From: Protonemura montana
Lineage: Eukaryota > Arthropoda > Insecta > Plecoptera > Nemouridae
Assembly (NCBI GenBank): GCA_947568835.1
Contig: OX387608.1
Span: forward strand, 2,828,001-2,892,000
Direction: 5' to 3'
DNA length: 64,000 nucleotides
Shown one piece after another: positions 44,490 to 56,000 of this stretch (its first letter is position 1; each line of letters opens with the position of its first letter). The position numbers and the translations under genes are program-made. The notes under the pieces were generated by a model. That model was not told the origin of the DNA and did no database searches. It saw only the letters and a program-made list of their open reading frames with translations.

Positions 44490-46290
44490 ACTGAGTTTTC
44501 TTGCGTTGCTCATTTCCGCTTGTTTTCCCAGCGCAGCGTGGATCGTGCCAGGATGTTCTATGTCGGATGTTCTAAGTCGGATGTTCTATGTGGATGTTCT
44601 ATGTTGGATGTTGGATGTCCCTGCTGAGGTCTGAAGGTGCTAAATCTGCATGTTAATGTATGCAAAGGGTTAGAAGGGAGGGAGGGGAGGGAGGGGGAAG
44701 GGTACGTATTGCCAATGTGTGAGTTATAGTTTTTTTATAATCATTTATTTGACACAAATGTAAACGCAAGGTTTTGTGATTCACCTGACGTCAAATTGCA
44801 TCCAAGTTGTTTGGTACAAACTATGAAGTCATCGCCAAAACTTAGCAGAGTACAAAATTCCTTGCCAATCATCTTCGTTTGTTCATGCCTTCCCGTATTT
44901 AGATCCCAGTTGACAGGGGGAGGCGACCCCCCTCCTCCCTCTTTGTGTGTTGCCGAGAGTCACCGCCTTGTCACCTCGCGTCGACCCACGGTGAAACGTT
45001 CGGCGAGGGCGGTGGACTCCCTGCGACCGTGTCGACGTCCAGGGTGGGGCGTTTAGTAGCCTTTGTCAGCCTCACGTGGCTGGTATGAGGTGCTAAAAGG
45101 GACGCCGAGTTAACTTATTTATTTGCCTGTTATTTATTTATGTCTTAAAGTTGCCTTTGAATACGATCCAGTATCATAGGGTGGTTGAAAAGTGGCCACC
45201 TCGTAATGGTATCAATAAATATGGAACGTGAGAAACAAGCTAAGTTTGTGTTTCTTGATTTAATTTAGTCTTAACGGAGTTTTTTTAATGCTTTTAACTT
45301 TTTAGATAAATACCATTTAAAATTGACACGTATTATAATTATTTGAGCTATTTAATGTGGCCTCAAAGTCTGATGTTCATGTTTTGACTTGATATTTGAC
45401 ATAGGTAACAAATGTGGGAGCTAGCCAGTGACCGTTATGAAAGTTTTGTCTAAGAAATCAACGTCTTCTAGACGTAGATAATTAATTTCCTGGAGACGAA
45501 TGTAATGTTTGAAAAGGACAGGTTGTTTGAAATGGCAGAAGCCATCCCTGCCGAATAGTTGCCGCCATGTCCCAGCGAATGAAAACACCCCCGCGAATGA
45601 CCTAATTAGTCCGCGCACCCGTCGACTAAGCCCTATCTGCTTTAAAACTTAGCCCCCATCTGACTACTTCGCCTTTAATCCGTTTTGCATGAATTAATTA
45701 CTCGTGCACTGTGGGTTATTAACCGAACTGGGGTGTGAAAGTGACGGCACCCAGCGCCGCGTAGTGAGCGCCGATCGAACTGCTGTTGTGCACCGCCGCG
45801 CCACCCCAGCGCCATCTGTAGGCGACCGAGTGAACCTGGTGCCTGGCTCTTGACTGAGTGGTAGGCAATTGGTGGTACGCCAGGGTCGTGCGGTGCGGGC
45901 ACGGGATGTGCAAGGGGCAGTGAAAAGTGTTAAAAGGGTTGGAATCGGTACAGTCTTGGCAGGGATTCGCGGTTTTTGGGTCGGTGGGCACATTTATGTG
46001 AGGTTGAAAGCTTGTTTGTTTGGTCTGCTAACTTTGTGGCTAGGTATTGGCTCGGGAAGATGAGTGGCTATCTAAATTTATATTTGTATTTGTATGTATT
46101 TACCGTAGTTTTTTATACATGCCATAATGTTTTTTACAATTTTTGGTAAAACAGGCGTCGGAAATTGTTAGGGTGTACATAAAAACATAAAAACATATAT
46201 CATCTGAAACATTATGAGACGCATTCGTGGTAATAAATACATAATTATATGGTATCTTTATAAATCAGGTAGTCATCCAAAATTTACAAT
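44490..46290. other. Unique DNA with GGATGTTCTA repeats
   Basis: Short imperfect repeats of GGATGTTCTA(T)GT lie at 44551-44619 and a GGGAGG run follows at 44675-44700. GC-rich DNA at 44920-45060 and 45740-45910 has overlapping frames on both strands without domains. A CTCF-like site is at 45808-45821. Confidence 0.45.
45808..45821 (-). promoter_or_regulatory. CTCF-like motif
   Basis: On the minus strand CCTACAGATGGCGC matches the CTCF core CCASYAGRKGGCRS at 12 of 14 positions, including the AGATGGCGC half. It lies in GC-rich unique DNA. Confidence 0.3.
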
Positions 46291-46299
46291 CACTTTCTT

Positions 46300-46839
46300 T
46301 TTTGGTAATGCACTCGTCAGTGGAATAGAAACTAGGTGCTGCATTAGGAAATCTTTGACTGCATTTTTGAAAGTCTACCAAGTCTTGCATTTTCTTTAAT
46401 ATTTGCTAGTAGCTAATTGTAAATGGATGGGGCCCATATACATTGCATTCTTTCTACTTATTTCGAGAAGGCATTTTTTTAGTCTTATTTCTTCCTTTTT
46501 CGCTGTGTTTTTGTGATGGATTTCTTGGTTTTCTGCAAAAAGGGTTTAAATGTTTCTTACGTATAAAATTCCTTGAAGAATATATCAGAACGATATTGTC
46601 AGAATGTTAAAATGTTAAAATGCATTTCTACATGAGCCTTTTTTCTTAAATTATTCTCACTGCTCTTTTCTGTTTTCGATGATCCGCCTGACTTCTGTTG
46701 CCATTTCCCAATAAATCAACCCATGTTTTATTGATGCTTGGATAAAAGCTTTGTAGACAAATTTTTGTGTATTTTGACTCACTTGGTTCGATAGTCTTTG
46801 GAGTAAGAAGCAAGCGGAGTCATTGCTCAAAGCTTGCAA
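46300..46839 (-). pseudogene. Second LINE C-terminal remnant
   Basis: On the minus strand the frame at 46657-46839 encodes NSACFLLQRLS-like sequence (here NDSACFLLQRLSNQ) followed by TQKFVYKAFIQASIKHGLIY, matching the 'R.L...T...YyA.i.s.L.YGi..WG' region after the LINE reverse transcriptase core. Downstream the frame is broken. At about 46310-46365 FKNAVKDFL and, in another frame, PSFYSTDE match the terminal 'FK..LK.FL....FYSxDE' motif. It therefore belongs to the same broad LINE group as 10480-11280, on the opposite strand, and is dead. Confidence 0.6.
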
Positions 46840-46841
46840 GT

Positions 46842-46893
46842 TGTGACTCTGTGCAAGCTTGGACTCTGTGCAAGCTTGGACTCTGCAAGCTTG
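46842..46893 (+). repeat. 18-bp repeat, about 2.7 units
   Basis: GCAAGCTTGGACTCTGTG-type units. Confidence 0.8.
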
Positions 46894-47039
46894 GCGTTAT
46901 GTCTTGGCCTTATGAACTGTAGCGATGCACGATATATAATCGAGTCTGAGGCAAACACGTCGAGAGCATGGATACCTGACCTTTCACTCTCGTCCCTTCC
47001 AAGGCTAGGTAAAGGGTTGCAAGAATCCCACCTTCCTTC

Positions 47040-47102
47040 TCTCTCTCACCGTCTCCAGCATCTCCAGCATCTCCCTCCAGCACCCCCCTCCAGCACCCTC
47101 CT
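47040..47102 (+). repeat. (CTCCAGCAT/CCC)n tract
   Basis: CTCCAGCATCTCCAGCATCT followed by CCAGCACCCCCCTCCAGCAC. Confidence 0.8.
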
Positions 47103-47604
47103 CTAGACACAGATTCATGGTAATTATATCTCTTGCTAGAACCACCAGGTGCACAGGTCCACCGGTTCTCAAGACGCGAACGAAAATACATCTTAATTTT
47201 TTTTAGTTGTTAATTTTTTTTCTTGAAAGCGAGAGTTTGTTTGATGAGAATTGTGGGGGACAAAGATTGCCGCCGCCGGTCACCGGTGAGAACCAACTCG
47301 TCTTGAATTTGGGGAGTGAAATTACTTACATGCTGCGACATGGATACCGAGATGTTTGGGAAATATGCGATCTTTAAGTAGATGTTCACATCTAGCTTAG
47401 TTAGATCCGTTTTATTAACCCTCATTTGACTCAATCTAATTGATTATTTTACTTATTTTCGTTAATAATGTCACCCCCTTAAGAGGGAGAAGGCAGATTT
47501 TGGGCAAAAGATCCGCCAAAAGGTTTTCTGTGTTCATCTTATCTTAGAGTTTGCTCAAAGTATAAACCAACGCATCCAACGTCAAATTGTAGTTACTCGA
47601 GATT

Positions 47605-47815
47605 GACAGGTTGTGGCGTGGTATAGCGTCTCTAGAATTAGAGTGACTGTGAGTATTCACAGTCTCTTGGTTCGACTCCTTGGAGATCCGTCATTCTCAT
47701 CAAATACCCTATCTATGGTCTTTGGGTCAGAGCTACACTCGCGACAGGTGGTGATCGGAGTTAGAGTCCCCGTTTGGGCATCAATTTTTGATACGGTTAT
47801 AGTGTTCATACTAAT
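47605..47815 (+). mobile_element. Dimeric tRNA-derived SINE, copy 1
   Basis: Unit A has an A box TGGTATAGCG (47619-47628) and a perfect B box GGTTCGACTCC (47669-47679). A spacer GATCCGTCATTCTCATCAAA leads to unit B (about 47722-47780), whose B box is weakened (AGTTAGAGTCC). Then comes the family tail TTTTTGATACGGTTATAGTG and TTCATACTAATAAAA. Unit A also contains the hairpin CTGTGAGTATTCACAG. The complete order recurs on the minus strand at 61040-61268. Two distinct tRNA-like heads in one element indicate a heterodimeric SINE. Confidence 0.7.
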
Positions 47816-47819
47816 AAAA

Positions 47820-49590
47820 GCTGTTATGTCTCAAAATCATGTCAACAAACTGCGAATTGACAGCCGAAAGTAACACAAACCCAAATAAAACTACGAGTCT
47901 TCTCATGGAAAACATAAAATTTCACATGTTTAAAAAATGAAACCATTCCCATTTCCAAGTAATTTCTACCTGACAATTCTCTCTCTCCGTCTAACACCCC
48001 GCCGGCGGCGCAGTCCATCTCGCTTCCATATCTAAAACACAATTTTCATCAAGACTTGTTTTCATAATTTGTTAAAGCTCCGGGGCTAAAGATTGTTTCC
48101 AAAGAATTAATTCTGGGCTCCCACGCCGTCGAGACTATTTTCACCGCGAAGATAGCACCTCCGCCTTGAGGTACACATAATTACCAGCCCCCATTAACTC
48201 CACACATGGCCCAAGTGTATGGTACATAATCTAACAGCTTATGAGGTGGCAGTATGTAAATTACCAGCCCGGAAAGGAATGGTCACCTGTCTTTAAATTC
48301 TAGTAATGGCCGTGTATTATCTTCAGTCGTTCACACACGTGTTCTAGAAGGCTGTTGCTCCACCTGGTGTCCACACACATAAGAGAGGGCTGTGGAATCG
48401 CCCTGGGCATGTGTACGATGTGTTGGTAGAGAATTACAATAGTTGTATGACACTTTAACGTCTTCGCTTCTGACGAGTTATGCTTCCTTTTAGCGCTAGA
48501 AAGATGTAAAAGTGCTCTGAAAAAGTCATTGTTAATTTCACGCCGTTCACTTAATGTCTGTGTTGGTTATTCTTTTTAATTACTTAAATGCGAGGAAATC
48601 GTAAAATAGTTTCCTTCAATTAACGTCTCACGCAAAGGCTTCAGATATAGCGCCTCGGTTGGTAGCTTTTTTCAACGATCTTTAACTGGATTGGCTCTCG
48701 CAGTCTGGTTTCTACGATCTCTTTTATCGTTTCAATTCTTGGCGATCTTAGCCGTGAAGTGTTGGAAACCAGTTAAAATAATTACTGTCCTGTCGTCCTC
48801 CTAGAGTCTGTCTTGCATCGGCGTTGTCTTCTTAATAACATCTTGCAAGATTTTGCAAGAATCTCAACAAGATTCTCTGAGCAGTCGGATTACACCAGAG
48901 TCCTGCACATTTCTTGCACGTTTCTATGATGCTTTTAAGAAAATTAAGCATAGAAAATGCTAGAAAAGAACCTAAAAAATGTGCCATCAATGTCAGAGTA
49001 ACGAGTCATGCGCAAACCTGGTCAATATCCCAAACATCTTCAAGGGGTTCCTCTTCACTGACCGGTAGTAACTTGTAACCGAGTTTTCTGGTTTGCACCT
49101 ACATTCTATCGGCCGTTACACGATAGACCCTAGTTTGTAATTATCATATCCCGTCCCAATAAATAACTCTGAGTGGTAAAATCCCCAAATAACCTAACTC
49201 CTTGCACAAACTCATGCTTCTAGCATGACTGACTGCAACGCTTCGAGGGCAATGCCCCGCGATCCAAGGCTAATCCACCCCCGTAAACAAATACATAAAC
49301 ACCGGTGAGTGGGGGGGTGATAACAACGGTTAAACAATTAAACGGGGTCATTGCTCTTATTTTTCGATTAAACTCCAGTAGTGTGCTTCTCGCTCCAACT
49401 ACTTCCGATTAGCCGGGACCAGGGAGGAAACGATGCTGATATCGGAATGATGTCGGCCACTTGCACAAAGGTAGTTTTTTTTAACCGGACACCAGCGCAA
49501 CGGATGGGACAGGACATGGTCTTGTGGCGGTGGACGGCGCGTTTGCTCGGGTTGTTCAAACGTGCGCTTTGTGAGGGCATAGGACCATGT
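47820..49590. other. Unique DNA
   Basis: No gene or repeat family is recognised. Several short frames only. Confidence 0.5.
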
Positions 49591-49599
49591 CTGCTGCAG

Positions 49600-49930
49600 A
49601 TTCATGACTGAAGTTAAGCAACACTGCGCTGAGTCGGATGTTGGATGGGTGACCATCATACACATGACCAGTTCTGTTCGGGAGAGAGATTGGAGGGATG
49701 CAAGTCAAGCAACACTGCGCTGGGTCAGGTATTGGATGGGTGACCATCATACACATGACCAGTTCTGTACTGGAGAGGTGTTGGAGGGATGAAAGTTAAG
49801 CAACACTGCGCTGAGTCAGGTATTGGATGGGGGACCATCATAGACATGGCCAGTTCTGTTCGGGAGAGAGGTTGTAGGGATGAAAGTTAGTACAGCAATT
49901 TCAATCGCCTTGCTTATCAACCTCTAGATA
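49600..49930 (+). mobile_element. Composite 5S-derived element, copy E (5' part)
   Basis: 5S-like units start at 49613, 49704 and 49795 (GTTAAG or GTCAAG), with the truncated GTTAG at 49886: exactly the 91-bp, three-unit arrangement of copy A. The same junction GTTAGTACAGCAA, then TTGCTTATCAACCTCT of a 36-bp unit follows. The copy then stops at about 49928, so core and tail are missing. The first unit lacks the extra 5' bases of copy A. Confidence 0.8.
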
Positions 49931-50102
49931 TTTCTAAGTACAGACGTTTTCAACAAACACTCTGTATTTGTACAATTATGTATTCGTTTCTGCTTTAACT
50001 TCTTAGAAAAGAAAATTGAAATAAAAAAACTCACAGCGGGTTAATCTAAAGAAGTGCCCCCATCCTTCCTGGACGGTTAACTTAAATATCAAGCCCCCCT
50101 CT

Positions 50103-50122
50103 CCCCCCCCCCCCCCCCCCCC
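50103..50122 (+). repeat. C homopolymer, 20 bases
   Basis: Uninterrupted C run. Confidence 0.95.
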
Positions 50123-50778
50123 AACGGCCAACGGCCAACCACCCAATTAGTCAGACATCAATCAAACTTCGGACGCGCGATCCGAGATTTAGAAAAGAAA
50201 TTTCGATGCGTCGTATCGACGACTTGTCATGGGCAAAGTTCAGCCTGCATCAGATATTGAAGGGGGTTTTTACAGCTTCGTCGAATTCTAGCTGAAAATC
50301 ATGATCTTATATTTCAGCTAACGGAGATCTCAAGATAAGCCTTCAGTAAAATCTAATCTCGTATTCACAGTAACTACAATTAATTTACAGAAATGTTGCG
50401 TTTCAAAATATTTTCGCAGTGGTTCAGAGAATCATTTGTCCGTTAGAGGTTTCCATGGTTACTCTTGCAGCTAATCGCTGGAAGCCGGCACCTCCACCAA
50501 GAACTGACATAAGTAACCTAACCTACAAACCCAATCAATGTCTGTTTATTGTCATTTTGTTTCAAAGGCGTCTTCAGGGCTGAGTTGGAAGCTCAACAAT
50601 GTTCTTCTTGCACCAACGATTGAAACAGCGACACATTGTTGAAGATGCAACACACGGTATCCAATAGGCATTGCATTAAATTTGTCAACATGGCTTTCCG
50701 TTGGTCGAAATTAACACTTTGAAAATCCACATTTGTAGGTACGAAGTTTAGTAAATATATTTTTTTAACAAAAATCTT

Positions 50779-50947
50779 GTTATAACAAAAACTATTTGAA
50801 ATGGGTTTTTGAATGCTAAGTAAAGGACAACTAAATTTCCCTAATTTAATTTAGTTGTCCTTTACTTAGCATTCAAAAACACATTTCAAATAGTTTTTCT
50901 TAAAACTAGTGCTAAGGATAAATCAAGTAGACATGAGTCTAAAAACC
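50779..50947. mobile_element. Fold-back (MITE-like) element, copy 1
   Basis: Arms at 50787-50836 and 50849-50898 are reverse complements over about 50 bases with one mismatch (TTTGAATGCTAAGTAAAGGA and its complement) around a 12-nt loop. A non-palindromic shoulder, CTAGTGCTAAGGATAAATCA then AGTAGACATGAGTCTAAAAA, follows. The same arms and shoulder recur at 59312-59462. No coding sequence. A fold-back or MITE is likely; no clear target duplication was found. Confidence 0.75.
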
Positions 50948-51042
50948 TTGTTCGCCCGAACTTTACATACTCAATTTATTGCTTTTTCGGTACGGCCAGT
51001 TTTTTTTCGGCAATAACCAAACCCCCGCGAAAACTGGAATAT

Positions 51043-51230
51043 GTGTGTCTGGATAGCTCAGTTGATAGAGCACCCGATCAGAAATTGGGAGGTCCCGGGT
51101 TTGCATCCCGGCACATTAATCCAGTCAAGCTTCCTCTCCATCATCTGCTTGCTGGTTTCAGCTCGCTAGTGGAAATGCCAGAAAAACCAAAAAGACACGG
51201 CAACATTATATTTGTTTTTTTGATTTCTTC
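51043..51230 (+). mobile_element. tRNA-derived SINE with shared tail
   Basis: The A box TAGCTCAGTTG at 51054-51064 is a perfect consensus match. The B box GGTTTGCATCC (51099-51109) has two changes. The 45-base spacing is tRNA-like. The body CTTGCTGGTTTCAGCTCGCT is shared with 24061-24160. The acceptor stem does not pair well, so I call a SINE and not a tRNA gene. A frame of 66 codons starting here is a by-product. Confidence 0.65.
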
Positions 51231-51594
51231 TCTAAAAAGTTGAAACCATTCCCTGTTCCAACTACAATGCATGGATAAGACATGGATCTTCCCTCCCTCT
51301 AAGTGCATCTTAATTGCCGTGTCGACCGCACGCAGTTAAAACGCAGATAGAAGAAGCACTCGACATTCTGAGCACGCACCATCAGTAATTGAGTCTCATT
51401 TTGAACGCATTAAAGCGCGTGCTGCCAACCACACGAGTCTGATTCAACGGCACACATTACACTAACGAGCTAATTATGCGTTTGGTACCCAAATAAAAAA
51501 CCCGTTGTACTTACGAGCGTTACCACTGTGCTCCAAATGACCAATACTTGGGCGAGTCTATGTACGGTCAGGGAGCGGGCATCTTCTGGTAACG

Positions 51595-51838
51595 GCCGCC
51601 ATATTTTAAACTCTCATTTTCGAATTATTTTTACAGTTAAAATTGGTGATAACTACGAAATCCACGAAAAAAACGGACATAAACACATAAATGACACGGG
51701 TTCTTTGAGAGAACTGGAAATCAGGGACTCTCAAGATGGCGGCCTTGGCTTCAAAGTCTCTCCATGGCATCCGCTATCCAGGTTGTTTGAGAGTATGGAC
51801 AGGGAGTGGCCATCTACTAGCAATGGCCGCCATTTTGG
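51595..51838. promoter_or_regulatory. Cluster of YY1-like motifs
   Basis: GCCGCCAT at 51595-51602, CAAGATGGCGGC at 51732-51743 and GGCCGCCATTTT at 51825-51836 all match the YY1 core (AAGATGGCGGC or its complement). Three in 240 bp is unusual for this window. A promoter-proximal cluster is possible. Confidence 0.3.
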
Positions 51839-53004
51839 CCTCGACAAGCTAGATAGGAGATTACCACTCCATGGCAGTACAGAGGTTTGCTAAACTGCGT
51901 TGGTCAACGCTGGCAGCTGCACAACGCTGATGACCCAACGCTGTTAGGAGAGGAGGGAAAAACTTGGACGAATTAATTAGAGTTTTAATTTTAGGTGAAT
52001 CCCCCGATGATGAGTGGCCAAGGGATGGCAGTATTAATTATTTTAAGAATTATAAATGATCTTAATTATTTCTTAATTAAATTGTCCATTGCATGCACTT
52101 GGATAAGTATAGACAGCGGGTTTCCGTCAATTATTTTTTGTATTTTTATATAACGAGGGTTATTTATTTAAGGCAAAAAATAATAATTACTATTTAAAAC
52201 GTTTTTTTGAACGCAACTCGTAATGAGCGTGGTAGAAGCACCTTGTCACTGAATATCCAGCACAGAAGCAATGTTTCAGGTCGCTTGAAAAGTGTCATCC
52301 TATACCTGTTTGACAGGAGGTCATCTTCTAATAGAACATAAACGACATGGACAAAACACATTCCATACAGGAAACCCTCTCGGACAAAACCTAACTTATT
52401 ATTCGTGAACTTCACCATCATGTTCTAGCCTATAAATTGAGTAAACAGCATGGGGGGAAAACCGATAAAAATGCGACTTTGTGTAACCTAATAAAAGTCA
52501 AGCTTTAGTGACCAGAGCTATGTAAGTGAAGCAGTTTACCTTGGGCGGTCTACGTTTGGGTCACAAATTCATGGGGTTAGGAGACCCATCGAACGACGAT
52601 ACCTGCAGTCCTACATTTTTTTTGGGTATACGCTGGGTTATCAGGCTGTGAGTTCCAAATGCCGTGGTCATCACTAGGTTAGGTACTGGGTGGTGGGTGT
52701 TTCTAATTATTTACCTTTAGTCTATTCACTAGTTGAAGTTCATAGATAGTTAATTCCTACCAACACTAAAACTACTACTTGGTGTTGGGGTAGCTGCAAA
52801 TGCAATGATGGGTTGAATAATTACGTTGACTGCTTGGAAAAACCATTGCATACCCATCCAGATCATACGAACCGCTACTTTACACGGACTACCCACTTTT
52901 CGGAATAAACTTTACTTTTCGAGTTTTTATAGTGCAGGTTGTAGGGAGATGAAGAATTTTCGTTACAAAACGCATTTTAAAGTTTTGCAAAGAGTATTTA
53001 TTGG

Positions 53005-53077
53005 GCGTATACCCTGTATATTTTATTGGGTATACGCTCGGTGTCAAAAAGTTTTTCGGGTATACGGCGTATACCCG
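53005..53077. repeat. Two GTATAC inverted repeats
   Basis: GCGTATACCC (53005-53014) pairs with GGGTATACGC (53028-53037) across 13 bases, and CGGGTATAC/GTATACCCG (53057-53077) pairs across 3 bases. The GGGTATACGC decamer also occurs alone at 52624-52633. Confidence 0.75.
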
Positions 53078-56000
53078 CGTTTACACCACTGGATGTGCTG
53101 AAGCCGTGGATTCACTATGTGCTTGATCTGCTGTTTGGGTCTCGACATCGAGATTGGTAAGGTTCGTGTCCGAGCTATGGGTGCTGCACGCAAGCCAGTT
53201 AGCCCTCCGACACCTGCCCGTTCAACAAACACAAAACCATCGGACATCACTGCTTAGTTATCGAATATCGCGAGCTTTGGACCGATCATTCTGACACCTG
53301 CAAATGTACAGGAAATTTGTTTTCTTTTCTAGAGTTCTTGTGAGTCGTTCGTGTTTACTTATTTTTTTTTCGGAGAGATGTTTATTCTGTTCATGATTCA
53401 AGTTATTGATGAGATTTTTTTAACGGGAAACGTGAACAAATTGGTTTAAGGAGTTGAAGATATTTTAATTTTAGTAGTCATCTGTTTGGTAATGAAAACG
53501 AACACAATCACGATGCAAATGATGTGCTGCTCATATCATTGCGCGGGTAAATTAGAGAGATCTCTTAGAATAAGTGTGTTTTTTTAATCGAGAACATATG
53601 CGTGGGGGTGATAATTTGAGCTAGGGCGTTGTTCTGGCGTGTACTAGAAAAAGGATAAAGCTGATTACCTCAGCGTAGCTGGCCACTGGGTCCCACTGGG
53701 TCCAATTGCCCAACTTTTTCAACAGCCAGGCGTCGAGTATGTGCCGTTAAATCCACTCTATTAATAATGATTTGCTGGTAATGAGTATGTAGACCCAGGT
53801 AATAACACAGTACGCCGGAGCTAAACACAGTTTTTAGTGATATTGGTTTGGAAAATTGGCCGGGTTTTTCCCCGTGCGTTTCTCGAATGAATTGCCGTCG
53901 TTTGAACGAGGTTTAAATTGTCGCCCACGCCGCACATGCGATGGACAGTTTTCTTTTAGTGGTACATGGCTATTTTCTTGAAGTTCTTTCTCTATTTACC
54001 AAAATGTAACCTTCCCTCCTATACCTATGTACAAAATATACAAGACAGGGAACAATATTTTCAAATTATTACCCTTGATCGACAAAAATTATATCCGCTG
54101 TCTGTAAAATACTCGATCCTTACCATTCTTACCTCGGGTATGAGGAAACTTTTCTGTGTAAAATTTGGTTTCTTAATTTTTCTCTTAAAAAAAGGGATTA
54201 TTACAGAAGTAAACTTACTCAATTGCATGCCAACCATTCCCTGCACAGCAAAATGTAAAGAGTAAACACAAGCTCGAGGGCCAACAGAGCTTGAAGACAG
54301 ATCCGTAAGAAGCCAGCGGTCTTTACCGAAGATCAATGTCTGAGTGTGAAGTTGCTTGAAGGAAGGTGAGTTGCTGGGGTCGTCGCTGTTTTCCATGGAA
54401 CCGGGCAAAGGCAATCAAGACTGCAGCTGATTTAATTATTGGATACACGGAACTCAATTCAAAGGGTGTCCAAACTTCGTCGTGATTTCTTAAGCTTTAT
54501 CCAGGTTTAACCTTTTTATCGCTGCATGTTAAACCAGCTCTTAGCATTACCAAGTTCAACTGTCAACCATATTACCTGATACCTGATTACCTGATAAGTA
54601 CCTGAAGATTCGACTGATGTCCAGACGCTTCTTGGTGTCTCAGCCATTGTATTCTCGTGTGGCTTATTTTAAGATCATGCACAATAAGGAGGTGAAAACG
54701 GAGTCAGGTGTCTGTCCACTCCTTCGCGAGGATACGGCTAATATTGGCCCCTTTGCCGCTGTGGCCCAATTTACATGAAGTTTAGAGTCAGTTCACGCTG
54801 GTTTAGGCTTCTCTAATGCTGGTTTAGAGTAATAGCCCAATGCACACAAGTTCTAGGTAATTTTAATGCTAGTTCAGGCTCCTCTTTGTGCCCTATAGCA
54901 CACCGCTTCAGATTGTTCACACGGAGAACGGAAGTGAGCCTGTCCTTCCGTTCGACGATTGGCCAGGAGGGGAGCATTGCTGCCAACAGAACTACTTCAA
55001 GTGGGGGGAGGAGTGAATGGAAGAATGCTTGAAAAACAAGGGGAGATCATCTAATGTTTGGTGCGGTGGTACTGATGGAGGGGGGTTGGGGGGTGGGGAC
55101 ACATATGGAGTTAGGACTTCTTATAATCTATAATCTTGCAACCAGTCCAGGAGGTTTTTGCAGGGGTTGGCAGTATTGCTACTGTCTTGCACCTTGGAGT
55201 TGAGAGGAGATGTTCTTTAGCACACGAACTTTGGTTTTCATATTTCAAATAAAAAACAACTTCGGTATTTTTGTTTATTTTCACCAAGAAAAATATGAAA
55301 TCAGTTTTTACAAACGATTGGCGCTTGCGCGCATACAAAAATGTAATAATCACGTCGGAAAGAAATGTTTCGCTTGAGTTGGAAAATATTGGAAATTTGA
55401 ATTGAAACTATCGAAGCAAGATGAACGTGAATATTAAATTACTTTCCCCGAAACCCCCGCGAGCATTTCGTGGAAATCACTTTCAAAACTCGTCGGAAAA
55501 ATGCGTTGGAAAAGACGGCAAATAATTCGGCGGGCAGCCGTCGGTAAGAAGTGTAATTACAGGGCGTAATGCCGAAACTATGAGTTGAAGAGGCATGACT
55601 CTCACCTGGCATGTACATCTTGCTCAGTACCTATGAAGGTATAAGAGTGAATGTCGAGGGCAAGGAGGGGTTGAAAGATGTGCAACAAGGACCAACAGAT
55701 CATTGCATACCATTTGTTATCAGTATTTCAAGATATCATTTTTCAAACACACATGTCTACTTAGCCTGAAAACTGAAAATCAAGTCGAGTTTTTACCTGT
55801 GATACCGCTTACAAAAGTGTAGTTATTGAAGTCACAGTTTCATCACCAGGATTGCTAGAAAAACAATCTTTCCCCTCCACTCTTTCACCCTCACTTACCC
55901 ACTTAAAACATTTATCTGCGTCCCGAATTCTGAGACCAATTTGTGAACGCGTCCAGAAGACGTGCACATCTTCCCTTCGAGCCAGAAGCGACCTGTGGTA

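Noticed and set aside
51047-51117. Functional tRNA gene
   Set aside because: The A box is perfect, but the B box is altered, the acceptor stem does not pair and a SINE body follows.
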